Shown in pieces: positions 51,449 to 60,399 of a stretch of DNA of 64,000 bases. The DNA comes from Rheinheimera faecalis (GTDB lineage Bacteria > Pseudomonadota > Gammaproteobacteria > Enterobacterales > Alteromonadaceae): the NCBI RefSeq assembly GCF_021290965.1, contig NZ_JAJOYT010000001.1, positions 310,001-374,000 of the forward strand, read 5' to 3'. Every line of letters begins with the position of its first letter. The first letter of the stretch is position 1. Made by a program: the position numbers and the translations under genes. Below the pieces are notes generated by a model, which did no database searches, was not told the DNA's origin, and saw only the letters and a list, made by a program, of their open reading frames with translations.

Positions 51449-51934
51449 TTAATATCCCAGTTTAAATTCACCTTGTTGTGGCAGCATCACACTTGCCCGT
51501 AGTTTCCAATCTTTGTGCTCATCTGATACCACCAGATTCCATTTACCGTCCAGCGCCTTAGGTAAAGTGGCGACATACAGATTTTCGCCGCTACGCTCTG
51601 CGGTCACGACAAAATCATTGGCGGCTATCGTATTGTGGAAAAATTCCAGCTGCAGATGTTGCCCTAAGGTTTTATTTTGTTCAAATCGTACTATCACCTG
51701 ATTGGCGGCAATCAAAGTGCTGGCGTGTAAATTCCGTAATTCAGCCTCACGGTACTTGGCTAAATTCATATTAATAGCCCGGCCTTCTTTGTAGTAATCA
51801 TCAATTACCAGGTCCGGATTATTTTGCTGCATGATGTAAATGGTATGGCCACCTTTGATAAAGGAGACGATAGGGAAGGCGATCAATAACCAGGGCCACA
51901 GCTGTTTGTACCAGGGTTTTGTATCATGCAACAT
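51449..51934 (-). CDS. ccoH: cbb3 oxidase assembly protein CcoH (FixH family)
   Basis: A 161-residue protein with one N-terminal helix (LWPWLLIAFPIVSFIKGGHT) and a periplasmic domain with DDYYKEGRAINMNLAKYREA, the FixH signature. It stabilises the oxidase during assembly. 2 bp before ccoI. CcoG, which often lies between ccoP and ccoH, is absent in this window. Confidence 0.92.
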   Translation of the reverse strand: MLHDTKPWYKQLWPWLLIAFPIVSFIKGGHTIYIMQQNNPDLVIDDYYKEGRAINMNLAKYREAELRNLHASTLIAANQVIVRFEQNKTLGQHLQLEFFHNTIAANDFVVTAERSGENLYVATLPKALDGKWNLVVSDEHKDWKLRASVMLPQQGEFKLGY

Positions 51935-51956
51935 CAGGTATTCCTCTCTCAGATAG

Positions 51957-51985
51957 CAATAAGCCCCACAAAGCGGGGCTTATTG
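51957..51985 (-). terminator. Terminator between ccoP and ccoH
   Basis: CAATAAGCCCC and GGGGCTTATTG form a perfect 11-bp stem with a 7-nt loop, 21 bp after the ccoP stop. The T-run is short, so it may be a partial terminator separating oxidase subunits from assembly genes. Confidence 0.7.
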
Positions 51986-52005
51986 TAATGCACTCACATC
52001 AAAGA

Positions 52006-52983
52006 TTACTTAGAACTTTCTTCTGGACGTGATAAACGGTAAACGTAAGCAGAGATAATATGGATTTTGTCTTCACCTAAAATCTCTTTAAACGCAGGCA
52101 TCTGACCGTTACGGCCTTTATTCAGCGTTTCTTCTACGGCACCGTGCGAACCACCATATAACCAGGTGTTGTCCGTCAGGTTAGGTGCGCCAAACGGCAG
52201 GTTATGGGCTAAGCTGCCTTTACCATCTGCACCGTGACAAGCTGCACACATGCCAAACTTCATTTTGCCGGCTGCTGCATCTTTATCATTTACCTTACGG
52301 CCTGACAGGCTTAATACATAAGCTGTCATTTCTTTTACGCCTTGTTCACCCAAAGCATCACCCCAGGCTGGCATCGCCGCTTTACGGCCATACAGCAGAG
52401 TTTCTTTGATCTTGTCCGGCGTACCGCCATATAACCAGTCATCGTCTGTCAGGTTAGGGAAACCACGCTGACCACGGGCGTCTGAACCATGACACTGAGC
52501 ACAGTTTTGCAGGAACAAACGTTGACCTACTTTCAGTGCGTTGGTGTCATAAGCCAGATCAAGAATGTCACGGCTGGTGTACTTCGCAAACTCTTTGGCA
52601 TAAGTTTCGTTGGCCGCATCATATTCACGATCCAACTGTACGTTTTTGCCGTCCAGTTTGTTTTGTTCTACAGCAGCTTTGGATTCAGCCAGGTTTTTAA
52701 TGCCCTGGTTTGAACTGGTCCAGTTTAAAAAGCCTTTGTAGTTACCCAAGCCAGGGTAGGCGGCAAAGTAATACACCGACCAGACGATGGTGGCGTAAAA
52801 CATATAAGTCCACCATTTTGGCAGCGGATTGTTAATTTCTTCAATGCCATCAAACTCATGACCAGTCGATTCGCCTTCTTTCACGCCAACGTGGTTCTTT
52901 AAGTTCCAGGTCAAAATGACGGTGCAGAATACGATACATCCAATGGATAAAATGGCGATCCAATAGCTCCAAAAGCTACTCAT
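52006..52983 (-). CDS. ccoP: cbb3 oxidase diheme subunit CcoP
   Basis: Membrane-bound diheme c-type cytochrome that feeds electrons to CcoN via CcoO. A 325-residue protein. ATG 52983 is chosen because AGGAG lies 7 nt upstream; the open frame continues 16 codons into ccoQ without a site. Two N-terminal helices are followed by two cytochrome c domains with CAQCH and CAACH heme motifs. It overlaps ccoQ by 8 nt. Confidence 0.96.
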   Translation of the reverse strand: MSSFWSYWIAILSIGCIVFCTVILTWNLKNHVGVKEGESTGHEFDGIEEINNPLPKWWTYMFYATIVWSVYYFAAYPGLGNYKGFLNWTSSNQGIKNLAESKAAVEQNKLDGKNVQLDREYDAANETYAKEFAKYTSRDILDLAYDTNALKVGQRLFLQNCAQCHGSDARGQRGFPNLTDDDWLYGGTPDKIKETLLYGRKAAMPAWGDALGEQGVKEMTAYVLSLSGRKVNDKDAAAGKMKFGMCAACHGADGKGSLAHNLPFGAPNLTDNTWLYGGSHGAVEETLNKGRNGQMPAFKEILGEDKIHIISAYVYRLSRPEESSK

Positions 52984-53158
52984 GATCCGACTCCTGTTTC
53001 TGTTGTTGTTTTGGTTTTTGGTCGTCTGCAAAAGGCAAATTTGCCTGTTCCTCGAAGTCTGGCTTGCGTTTTAACACAAAAAGCCAGACTACAAGACCAA
53101 TAAAACCTACAAACACTAGCACGGTGAAAATACTGTGTAGGGTTGCAATATCCATCAT
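52976..53158 (-). CDS. ccoQ: cbb3 oxidase small subunit CcoQ
   Basis: A 60-residue single-helix protein (LHSIFTVLVFVGFIGLVVWLFV) with a charged tail. Stabilises the oxidase complex. Lies between ccoO (2-bp gap) and ccoP. Confidence 0.92.
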   Translation of the reverse strand: MMDIATLHSIFTVLVFVGFIGLVVWLFVLKRKPDFEEQANLPFADDQKPKQQQKQESDHE

Positions 53159-53160
53159 AG

Positions 53161-53802
53161 TTACTTCAGCGCTGTGCCAAGGGATTGCAGGTATGCAATT
53201 AACGCCTGCATCTCTGTTTTTCCTTTGACAGACTCTGTGGCTGCTGCGATTTCTTCGGCTGAATACATCAGGCCGTCTTCATCGTTCGGCGCCATTTTGC
53301 CTTTGGTTAACTTGTTAAAGATTTCCATCTTCTTCGGAGTTAACTCGCCATCCAGCGTATTAGTCGCCAGCCATGGAAAACCTGGCATATTCGACTGAGG
53401 CACAACGTCACGTGGATTGATTAAATGCGCATAATGCCAGTCATCGCTGTAACGACCGCCTACACGGGCTAAATCAGGACCAGTACGTTTTGAACCCCAT
53501 AAAAATGGATGTTCCCATACACTTTCACCGGCAACAGAGTAGTGACCGTAGCGTTCCACTTCATGACGGAACGGACGGATCATCTGGCTATGACAGTTCA
53601 CACATCCTTCACGGATATAAATGTCACGGCCTTCCAGTTGCAGCGCTGTGTAGGGTTTTAAACCGTCCACAGGTTCGGTGGTTTCTTTTAAAAACAGCAG
53701 AGGAGTGATTTCAACCAGGGTACCAAAACTGATTGCCAGCACTGTGCCTATGGCTAACCAGCCTGCACTTTTCTCAAAAAATTCATGATAGTTCTTAGAC
53801 AC
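53161..53802 (-). CDS. ccoO: cbb3 oxidase monoheme subunit CcoO
   Basis: A 213-residue membrane-anchored cytochrome c. N-terminal helix ([19 protein letters not shown]), then the heme motif in [15 protein letters not shown] and the Met ligand region near the SNMPGFPWL motif. Electron carrier to CcoN. 10 bp after ccoN. Confidence 0.97.
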   Translation of the reverse strand: MSKNYHEFFEKSAGWLAIGTVLAISFGTLVEITPLLFLKETTEPVDGLKPYTALQLEGRDIYIREGCVNCHSQMIRPFRHEVERYGHYSVAGESVWEHPFLWGSKRTGPDLARVGGRYSDDWHYAHLINPRDVVPQSNMPGFPWLATNTLDGELTPKKMEIFNKLTKGKMAPNDEDGLMYSAEEIAAATESVKGKTEMQALIAYLQSLGTALK

Positions 53803-53812
53803 AATAAGCTCC

Positions 53813-55243
53813 TTACGCTGCTTCAGCTACTGGTTCCAGAGCACCATCTTTCGCTCTGATAGTTTTCACAACGTTATACGCCATGACCAGCATACCTGTG
53901 ACGACAAAACAGCCACCGATAAAACGCATCAGGTAGAACGGGTAAGAGGCTTCTAAGCTTTGTACAAAGCTGTAAGTCAGAGTACCGTCAGTGTTGACAG
54001 CACGCCACATCATGCCTTGCATAATGCCGCTGATCCACATAGCAACAATGTACAGAACCACGCCAATAGTGTGTAACCAGAAGTGGGTGTTAATCAGCTT
54101 AATGCTGTACATCCGGCCCTGGTTATAGATATTCGGGATCAGGTGGTAGATAGCGCCGATAGACACCATAGCAACCCAACCTAAAGCACCAGAGTGAACG
54201 TGACCTACAGTCCAGTCCGTGTAGTGCGATAAGGCGTTTACTGACTTGATAGCCATCATCGGACCTTCGAAGGTCGACATGCCGTAGAACGACAGAGACA
54301 CAATCAGGAAACGTAAGATAGGGTCAGTTTTCAGTTTATGCCAGGCACCAGACAGAGTCATGATACCGTTGATCATGCCACCCCAGCTTGGGACAAACAG
54401 GATCACTGACATCACCATACCAACAGACTGAGTCCAGTCAGGCAGGGCAGTGTAGTGCAGGTGGTGAGAACCCGCCCAAATGTATAAAGCGATCAGAGCC
54501 CAGAAGTGCACGACTGATAAACGGTAGGAGTACACAGGACGGCCAGCCTGTTTAGGTACGAAGTAATACATCATCCCCAGGAAGCCTGCTGTTAATAAGA
54601 AACCTACAGCGTTGTGACCGTACCACCATTGCACCATCGCATCCACTGCACCAGCGTACACTGAGTACGACTTAGTGAAAGACACAGGCACAGCCATGCT
54701 GTTGACTATGTGTAAGGCTGCAACGGTAATGATAAAACCACCGTAGAACCAGTTCGCCACATAGATATGACTGGTGTTACGTTTAACTAAAGTGCCAAAA
54801 AACACCACAGCGTACGAAATCCAGACCACAGCAATCAGAATGTCAATTGGCCATTCCAGCTCAGCATATTCTTTACTGCTGTTACCTATACCCTGAGGCA
54901 AGGTGATAATTGCGGCGATAATGACTGCTTGCCAGCCAATAAAAGTAAACATCGCAAGCTTTTCTGCAAAAAGCCTGACCTGGCAGGTACGCTGCACCAC
55001 ATAATAGGATGTGGCAAACAAGGCACTTGTACCAAATGCGAAGATTACTGCGTTAGTGTGAAGAGGACGAAGACGACTGTAAGTAAACCATGCCGTGTCG
55101 AAATTAAGTGCGGGCCAATACAGTTGCGCCGCAAGTAATACACCCAACCCCATACCGACAATACCCCACATAACTGTGGTGACGGCAAAAAGGCGGACAA
55201 CGGTATAGTTGTAGTCAACATTTAACGATTTGGTCTGGCTCAT
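53813..55243 (-). CDS. ccoN: cbb3 cytochrome c oxidase catalytic subunit CcoN
   Basis: Heme-copper oxygen reductase with high oxygen affinity; pumps protons. A 476-residue, 12-helix protein. Visible hallmarks: [13 protein letters not shown] (low-spin heme His), [12 protein letters not shown] (Cu-B His with cross-linked Tyr later), [13 protein letters not shown] (Cu-B His pair) and [11 protein letters not shown] (heme His ligands). First gene of the cco operon. No convincing FNR box was found by eye in its 290-bp upstream region. Confidence 0.98.
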   Translation of the reverse strand: MSQTKSLNVDYNYTVVRLFAVTTVMWGIVGMGLGVLLAAQLYWPALNFDTAWFTYSRLRPLHTNAVIFAFGTSALFATSYYVVQRTCQVRLFAEKLAMFTFIGWQAVIIAAIITLPQGIGNSSKEYAELEWPIDILIAVVWISYAVVFFGTLVKRNTSHIYVANWFYGGFIITVAALHIVNSMAVPVSFTKSYSVYAGAVDAMVQWWYGHNAVGFLLTAGFLGMMYYFVPKQAGRPVYSYRLSVVHFWALIALYIWAGSHHLHYTALPDWTQSVGMVMSVILFVPSWGGMINGIMTLSGAWHKLKTDPILRFLIVSLSFYGMSTFEGPMMAIKSVNALSHYTDWTVGHVHSGALGWVAMVSIGAIYHLIPNIYNQGRMYSIKLINTHFWLHTIGVVLYIVAMWISGIMQGMMWRAVNTDGTLTYSFVQSLEASYPFYLMRFIGGCFVVTGMLVMAYNVVKTIRAKDGALEPVAEAA

Positions 55244-55533
55244 GTTGAGTTCCGCTGCAGTTTATTGCTAGTGATTAAAAATTCACCCTAAGGTGACCCT
55301 TCTTATTGTTGATTAACAGTGTAGCAGCCTCCATAACTTGCAAAGCAACTAAACTACTAACCATTTTGGGGCGAAATAATACGAGTTTTGCCTTGAAAAA
55401 GATAGGCAAAACCGCCGCTTTTATGATGTAGAACAATACTGCTGGTCGCAAAATAACCAATTATAGCAATGTTTTGCGTTTCATCACGACAAGACGTTAC
55501 ACTCGTCACTCTTTTTTTACGGAAAATAATCAG

Positions 55534-55938
55534 ATGAGATTGCTGCTTCTGGCTTTTTATTTGCTTTGTCTGGTCAGTTGCTCAGAGGAAAAAGCGTTAC
55601 AGCAGCAAGATGTGTTGCAACTGCACAAAGATAAACAAGTCAGCGTCAGTTTAAGCCCGGCTGATGCGCCTGTAGAAGAAGTTTTAAACTGGGCTATCGA
55701 GTTGTCGGACGGCTGGCAAATCAAACAGGCAGAGGTAACAGGAGTGTCTATGAGTATGGGCACTATACCACTGTTGTTTAAAGCTGTTGATGGGCAACCG
55801 GAGTTCTATAAGGCTGAAATGGTGTTGGGTGCCTGTAGTCAACCCAAAATGAAGTGGCAATTGCAGCTTAAACTGCATCATGCCACCCAAGGGGAAAAGT
55901 TGTTGTTACTGCCTTTTTACTCCAGCTGGCCTGACTAA
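55534..55938 (+). CDS. Small predicted lipoprotein
   Basis: A 134-residue lipoprotein: signal LLLLAFYLLCLVSCSEE with a lipobox Cys. ATG 55534 is chosen because the earlier in-frame ATG at 55474 would place the signal 20 residues in. The mature domain resembles the FixH/YtkA-like small beta domain (DGWQIKQAEVTGVSMSMGTIPLLFK), including an M-x-M segment that could bind copper; it sits beside the cbb3 oxidase operon, so a copper role is possible. Stop overlaps the convergent mutarotase stop by 4 nt. Confidence 0.7.
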   Translation: MRLLLLAFYLLCLVSCSEEKALQQQDVLQLHKDKQVSVSLSPADAPVEEVLNWAIELSDGWQIKQAEVTGVSMSMGTIPLLFKAVDGQPEFYKAEMVLGACSQPKMKWQLQLKLHHATQGEKLLLLPFYSSWPD

Positions 55939-56786
55939 CCCAAATAGCGGATTTGTTGTACCAGTTGCAATGGGGCTGCATTGGTCAGGCTCAGACGAGC
56001 GGTTTCAACACAAACAAAATCCAGATAACCAGAATCAGGTAAATCTTTTAATGCTGCCGCTTTTTCTGTCCATGGATTCCATAACACGCTGGCGTCATGG
56101 CCTTGCTGGGTGATCTGCACATCATTTTTTTCTTGTTTTAAGGTCAGCTCACCCGCTGTATCCAGATACACCCTGTCTACTTCTGTGGTGAACTTCAGTT
56201 CAGGCTGGTGTTGTACAAAGCGCTCACCAGCTTTTACTTTATCCAGGTAATCTCCAGACAAGGTGCTGACAGAAACCTGATGCACAGAATCCACGGTAAA
56301 ATAGCTATGTAGTGCAGCTTGCTGTAACCCCTGATCCGATTTTAGCGTCAGGGTTAAAGCGGCTTCGGTTAACTGCAGGGTTAAACTTAAATAAGAAGGT
56401 GCGTTGGAATAAGGCAAAGTCTGAGCTTCTATACGCAATTCAATACTGACTGCGGTATCTGTGACTGACTGCTGCACAAGCAGCCAGAGTTCAGTGCGCA
56501 CTACACCGTGATTCGGTAGCTTTTGTGCTGCAGGGTTAAACTCAGCTGCTACAGGGCCAAACCAAGGCCAGCACACAGGCACTCCACCACGGATAGGGGT
56601 GTTATTTTGCCAGACGGCTTCAGGCGATAAGTAAATAACTTCGACCTCTGCTTTTGGCTTGTAAGAAAGCAGGTGAGCGCCATAGCTACTAATCACAGCG
56701 CTAGCCTGACCACAAGTTAAGAGGTAACAGGGTAGGTCTTTTAACTGCGCAAATCCTGAAACTGCTGTAATGCTAGCGATAGTCAT
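55935..56786 (-). CDS. D-hexose-6-phosphate mutarotase (YeaD family)
   Basis: Interconverts alpha and beta anomers of hexose-6-phosphates. A 283-residue aldose-1-epimerase-fold protein: IRGGVPVCWPWFGP, NHGVVRTELW (catalytic His), ALHSYFTVDSVHQV (second His) and VLWNPWTEKAAALKDLPDSGYLDFVCVETA. In many gammaproteobacteria it is downstream of gap, as here (68-bp gap, terminator between), so it may be co-expressed in part. Confidence 0.9.
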   Translation of the reverse strand: MTIASITAVSGFAQLKDLPCYLLTCGQASAVISSYGAHLLSYKPKAEVEVIYLSPEAVWQNNTPIRGGVPVCWPWFGPVAAEFNPAAQKLPNHGVVRTELWLLVQQSVTDTAVSIELRIEAQTLPYSNAPSYLSLTLQLTEAALTLTLKSDQGLQQAALHSYFTVDSVHQVSVSTLSGDYLDKVKAGERFVQHQPELKFTTEVDRVYLDTAGELTLKQEKNDVQITQQGHDASVLWNPWTEKAAALKDLPDSGYLDFVCVETARLSLTNAAPLQLVQQIRYLG

Positions 56787-56810
56787 CTGATAATCTCAAA
56801 TTCAGGTGAA

Positions 56811-56835
56811 AGAAAAGGCGGCTAAAAAGCCGCCT
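56811..56835 (-). terminator. Terminator of gap
   Basis: On the minus strand AGGCGGCT-TTTT-AGCCGCCTTTTCTTT forms a strong stem with a T-rich tail, 19 bp after the gap stop. Confidence 0.88.
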
Positions 56836-56853
56836 CTGCAAAGGTTCTAAAGC

Positions 56854-57867
56854 TTACTGACTATGTTTCATCAGTTCAACAGTGTTGTCCAGCATACGGT
56901 TACTGAAACCCCACTCGTTGTCGTACCAGGCCATCACTTTCACCAGACGACCGTTTACACGGGTTTCACTGGCATCAAAAATAGAGGACATTGGGTTGTG
57001 GTTGAAATCGACTGATACCAGTGGTAAATCGTTGACCGCTAATACCTGATTCATTGGGCTTTGCGATGCTGCTTTACGGATGATGTCGTTGACTTCTTCC
57101 ACAGTAGTGTTGCGACCGGCAATAAAAGATAAATCCACTAAAGATACGTTCAGGGTAGGCACACGCACAGCTAAACCGTCAAATTTACCTTTCAGCTCAG
57201 GTACAACCAAACCTACAGCAGCAGCTGCGCCAGTTTGAGTTGGGATCATTGACATTGCGGCAGCGCGGGCACGGCGCACATCAGTGTGATACACATCACT
57301 TAAACGCTGGTCGTTGGTGTAAGCGTGAATTGTGGTCATTAAACCTGATTCAATGCCTAAGGCATCGTTTAACGGCTTAGCGATAGGAGACAAACAGTTC
57401 GTGGTGCACGAGGCATTAGAGATAATGGTCATGTCTTTAGTAATGACATCATGGTTTACGCCGTACACTACAGTGGCATCCACATCTTTCGCAGGAGCGG
57501 AGATAATGACTTTTTTTGCACCTGCGGTTAAGTGAGCACCAGCAGTCTGACGGTTTGTGAACAGACCTGTACATTCCAGTACCACGTCGATATTTAATTC
57601 AGCCCATGGCAGGTTAGCCGGACTACGTTCACTTAAGGTCAGAATTTCATCTTTGTTAACGAAAATAGCTTTGTCTGAGTGTTCTACGTCAGCGAAGAAA
57701 ATGCCGTGAGCTGTATCGTACTTCAGTAAATGGGCATTAATAGCGGCATCGCCTAAATCGTTGATGGCTACAACTTTGATGTCATAATTCTTCTTTGACT
57801 CATATAAAGCGCGTAAAACGTTGCGGCCAATGCGGCCAAAACCATTAATTGCTACACGAATTGTCAT
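56854..57867 (-). CDS. gap: Glyceraldehyde-3-phosphate dehydrogenase
   Basis: Glycolytic NAD-dependent oxidation of glyceraldehyde-3-phosphate. A 337-residue protein: Rossmann start [17 protein letters not shown], catalytic Cys154 in [12 protein letters not shown], and [13 protein letters not shown] and [13 protein letters not shown] at the C-terminus. A HexR-type operator (57895) lies just before the start, as reported for gap genes in Shewanella and relatives, so expression probably responds to 2-keto-3-deoxy-6-phosphogluconate. Confidence 0.97.
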   Translation of the reverse strand: MTIRVAINGFGRIGRNVLRALYESKKNYDIKVVAINDLGDAAINAHLLKYDTAHGIFFADVEHSDKAIFVNKDEILTLSERSPANLPWAELNIDVVLECTGLFTNRQTAGAHLTAGAKKVIISAPAKDVDATVVYGVNHDVITKDMTIISNASCTTNCLSPIAKPLNDALGIESGLMTTIHAYTNDQRLSDVYHTDVRRARAAAMSMIPTQTGAAAAVGLVVPELKGKFDGLAVRVPTLNVSLVDLSFIAGRNTTVEEVNDIIRKAASQSPMNQVLAVNDLPLVSVDFNHNPMSSIFDASETRVNGRLVKVMAWYDNEWGFSNRMLDNTVELMKHSQ

Positions 57868-57881
57868 AACCTATCCCAGAC

Positions 57882-57909
57882 TGTAATTTAATTCTGTAAT
57901 AAAATTACA
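57882..57909. promoter_or_regulatory. HexR-type operator of gap
   Basis: TGTAATAAAATTACA (57895-57909) is a perfect palindrome and fits the HexR pattern TGTAAT-N3-ATTACA exactly. A partial second copy, TGTAATTTAATTCTG (57882-57896), abuts it with 12 of 15 matching positions. Centre about 35 bp before the gap ATG. HexR regulates gap, glycolytic and Entner-Doudoroff genes. Confidence 0.72.
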
Positions 57910-58051
57910 TTTTTTGTCATTCTTTTCAAGTGCAAAAAAGTTATGCATTCGTATTTTCTTAATCCAGGCCTTGAATCTGGAGTAGACTGTGATAGTTAAT
58001 TTTCCCTAACCATTTACTTTTCCGAGCAAAAAGCGGGTCGCTGGAGCCTTT

Positions 58052-60235
58052 ATGGACAAACAATTACTTTCTGATCTGATTGCCTTCACAGGCATAGAAA
58101 CACAATTTACCGACGCATGGGGCAACCAATCAGAAGTCGCAGAGAAAAATTTACTTACTTTATTGGCAGCTCAGGGTTTTGCTGTTGATAACGATGCGCT
58201 GGCCCGCGAGCAATTGCTCGAACGCCAACAAGACCACTGGGAGCAGTTACTGGATCCGGTTTCGGTGCAAAAAGCAGGGCAGGACACCCAAATCGAACTG
58301 AAGTTACCTATAGTCCTGGCCAATACGCCTTTAGAGCTTGTGTTGACCACTGAACAAGGCAAAACACATCGCTTTACAGTGACGGCGACAGAGGATGCTG
58401 ATTTAAATCAGGTGATGGTGTTTGACGGCGAAGAATATCAGCAATATCAATGGACTTTACCTGTTCTGCTTGAACAGGGTTATCACAGCTTAAGCCTGAC
58501 TATAGGTGAGCTGGATTTTGTTCAGTCATTGATCATTACACCGTCTGCCTGTTTCCAACCCGCCGAATTTAAAAAACAAAAACAATGGGGGGTATCGGTT
58601 CAATTGTATTGCGTGCGTTCGGAGCAAAACTGGGGTATAGGTGACTTTGCAGACTTACGTTTCCTGCTTGGTCATTTGGCCAAACAAGGTGCCGATTTTG
58701 TCGGTTTAAACCCTATTCATGCGCTTTACCCAGCCATGCCGGAATCCGCCAGCCCTTATAGTCCATCCTCACGTCGCTGGTTAAATATTATCTATTTAGC
58801 TGTGCCTGAAATGCTTGGTTTTGACCAATGCCAGCAGGTAAAACAGCTGGTTAATGCTCCAGGATTTAAACAACAGCTGGATGCTGCGCGCGCTGCCGAA
58901 TGGGTGGATTACACCGCAGTAACCCGTTTGAAGCTGCCAGTGTTAAAGGCTTTGTATCAATGGTTTACTGAACATCAGGCAGAACATGCTGAGCTTGCGC
59001 AGGCATTTTCTGTATTTAAACAACAATCTGGTGAAAGTTTATTACAGTTGGCGCTTTATGATGCAATTCACGCCCATCTGATCCAAAAAGATATGCATGC
59101 ATGGGGCTGGCCTGTATGGCCTGAAGCCTGGCAAAGACCGGACAGCGATGAAGTGCTGGCTTTTGCCAAAGAACATGCGCATGAACTGGATTTTTACTGT
59201 TATCTGCAATTTATTGCCCGTGAACAGCTAGCAAAAGCTCAGGCCTTTGCCAAAGAGCAGGGTATGTTATTAGGTTTATACCGAGATTTGGCTGTTGGTG
59301 TCAGCGAAGCTTCCACTGAAATCTGGGGTAATCCGGAATTGTACTGCCGTGGTGCCAGCGTAGGCGCACCGCCGGATATTTTAGGACCTAAAGGCCAGAA
59401 CTGGGGTTTACCTCCTATGTTGCCTTATCAGATGTTCCAGCAAGCTTACCGGCCTATGATCGATTTATTCCGCGCTAATATGCAGAACTCTGGTGCTTTG
59501 CGTATTGACCACGTCATGGCGTTGTTACGTTTATGGTGGGTGCCTAAAGGTGCCGAAAGCGCAGGCGATGGGGCTTACATCTATTATCCAATTCAGGATT
59601 TGTTAGGTATTTTAGCCCTTGAGTCGCAACGCCATCAGGTGGTGGTGATAGGGGAAGACTTAGGCACTGTGCCTGATGGCATTCGTGAAATACTGGCTGA
59701 ATATGGCATGTACTCTTATCGGGTGTTTTTCTTTGAAAAAGCCGAAGACGGTGGTTATGTATCACCTTCCCATTACCCGGTGCAGGCGATGGCCACGTTG
59801 ACGACCCATGATATGCCAACCTTGATAGGCTACTGGCATTGTGGTGATTTGAATTTAGGCAAAGAGGTTGGTTTGTATCAGGAGCATCAATTACCTGCGT
59901 TATTCCAGTCGCGTCATGAAGATAAGCAAAAGATTTTAAATTCGTTGCATGGTCATCAGATGCTGGACCCTAATTTTAGCCATAGCGTGGATCAGGTCGG
60001 AATGAGCACAGAACTGAGTTATGCCATTCAGCGTCATGTCGCTAAAGGCTCCAGCCAACTGTTATGTTTGCAGTTGGAAGACTGGATGGAAATGACACAA
60101 CCAGTGAATATTCCCGGTACCAGCAATGAGTACCCAAACTGGCGGCGCAAATTATCCATGACGTTAGAGCAGCTGGCACAGCAGCAAAACGTCAACCAGT
60201 TGCTGCAAGACCTGACCCGCCTGCGTCGCAGTTAA
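58052..60235 (+). CDS. malQ: 4-alpha-glucanotransferase (amylomaltase)
   Basis: Transfers alpha-1,4-glucan segments between maltodextrins; cytosolic. A 727-residue GH77 enzyme. An N-terminal domain of about 160 residues precedes the barrel with WGVSVQLYCVRSEQNWGIGDFAD. Catalytic motifs: GALRIDHVMAL (nucleophile Asp), VVIGEDLGTVP (acid/base Glu) and TTHDMPTLIGYW (third Asp). WGLPPMLPYQ and the C-terminal NIPGTSNEYPNWRRKL are typical. First gene of a malQ-glgB-glgX set; two hairpins separate it from glgB. Confidence 0.95.
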   Translation: MDKQLLSDLIAFTGIETQFTDAWGNQSEVAEKNLLTLLAAQGFAVDNDALAREQLLERQQDHWEQLLDPVSVQKAGQDTQIELKLPIVLANTPLELVLTTEQGKTHRFTVTATEDADLNQVMVFDGEEYQQYQWTLPVLLEQGYHSLSLTIGELDFVQSLIITPSACFQPAEFKKQKQWGVSVQLYCVRSEQNWGIGDFADLRFLLGHLAKQGADFVGLNPIHALYPAMPESASPYSPSSRRWLNIIYLAVPEMLGFDQCQQVKQLVNAPGFKQQLDAARAAEWVDYTAVTRLKLPVLKALYQWFTEHQAEHAELAQAFSVFKQQSGESLLQLALYDAIHAHLIQKDMHAWGWPVWPEAWQRPDSDEVLAFAKEHAHELDFYCYLQFIAREQLAKAQAFAKEQGMLLGLYRDLAVGVSEASTEIWGNPELYCRGASVGAPPDILGPKGQNWGLPPMLPYQMFQQAYRPMIDLFRANMQNSGALRIDHVMALLRLWWVPKGAESAGDGAYIYYPIQDLLGILALESQRHQVVVIGEDLGTVPDGIREILAEYGMYSYRVFFFEKAEDGGYVSPSHYPVQAMATLTTHDMPTLIGYWHCGDLNLGKEVGLYQEHQLPALFQSRHEDKQKILNSLHGHQMLDPNFSHSVDQVGMSTELSYAIQRHVAKGSSQLLCLQLEDWMEMTQPVNIPGTSNEYPNWRRKLSMTLEQLAQQQNVNQLLQDLTRLRRS

Positions 60236-60267
60236 CAGACCCCAAAGCCCTATACAGGCTGAATTTT

Positions 60268-60302
60268 TGAAGCCATAGCGTAAAGCAAAAGCTATGGCTT
60301 CA
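60268..60302 (+). terminator. Perfect 12-bp hairpin after malQ
   Basis: TGAAGCCATAGC (60268-60279) and GCTATGGCTTCA (60291-60302) pair perfectly around an 11-nt loop. No T-run; it may stabilise the malQ 3' end or, with the next hairpin, act as a double stop. Confidence 0.55.
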
Positions 60303-60316
60303 AATAATTCGGCTAT

Positions 60317-60344
60317 AAAACTGCCATAACCCCATGGCAGTTTT
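60317..60344 (+). terminator. Terminator-like hairpin before glgB
   Basis: AAAACTGCCAT and ATGGCAGTTTT form a perfect 11-bp stem with an AACCCC loop and T at the 3' arm, followed by AG. Probable intrinsic terminator of malQ, 55 bp before the glgB start. Confidence 0.68.
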
Positions 60345-60399
60345 AGTGTAATTTGTTATCTTAGAAACTAAGACGGTAAAAAAATCAAAAGGATAGTTC

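Noticed and set aside
55306..55319. FNR box upstream of ccoN (TTGTTGATTAACAG)
   Set aside because: Only one half resembles TTGAT and the other half is far from ATCAA, so the match is too weak to claim.
55275..55460. 61-codon minus-strand open frame upstream of ccoN
   Set aside because: Lies in the promoter region, no ribosome site, and residue composition is not protein-like.
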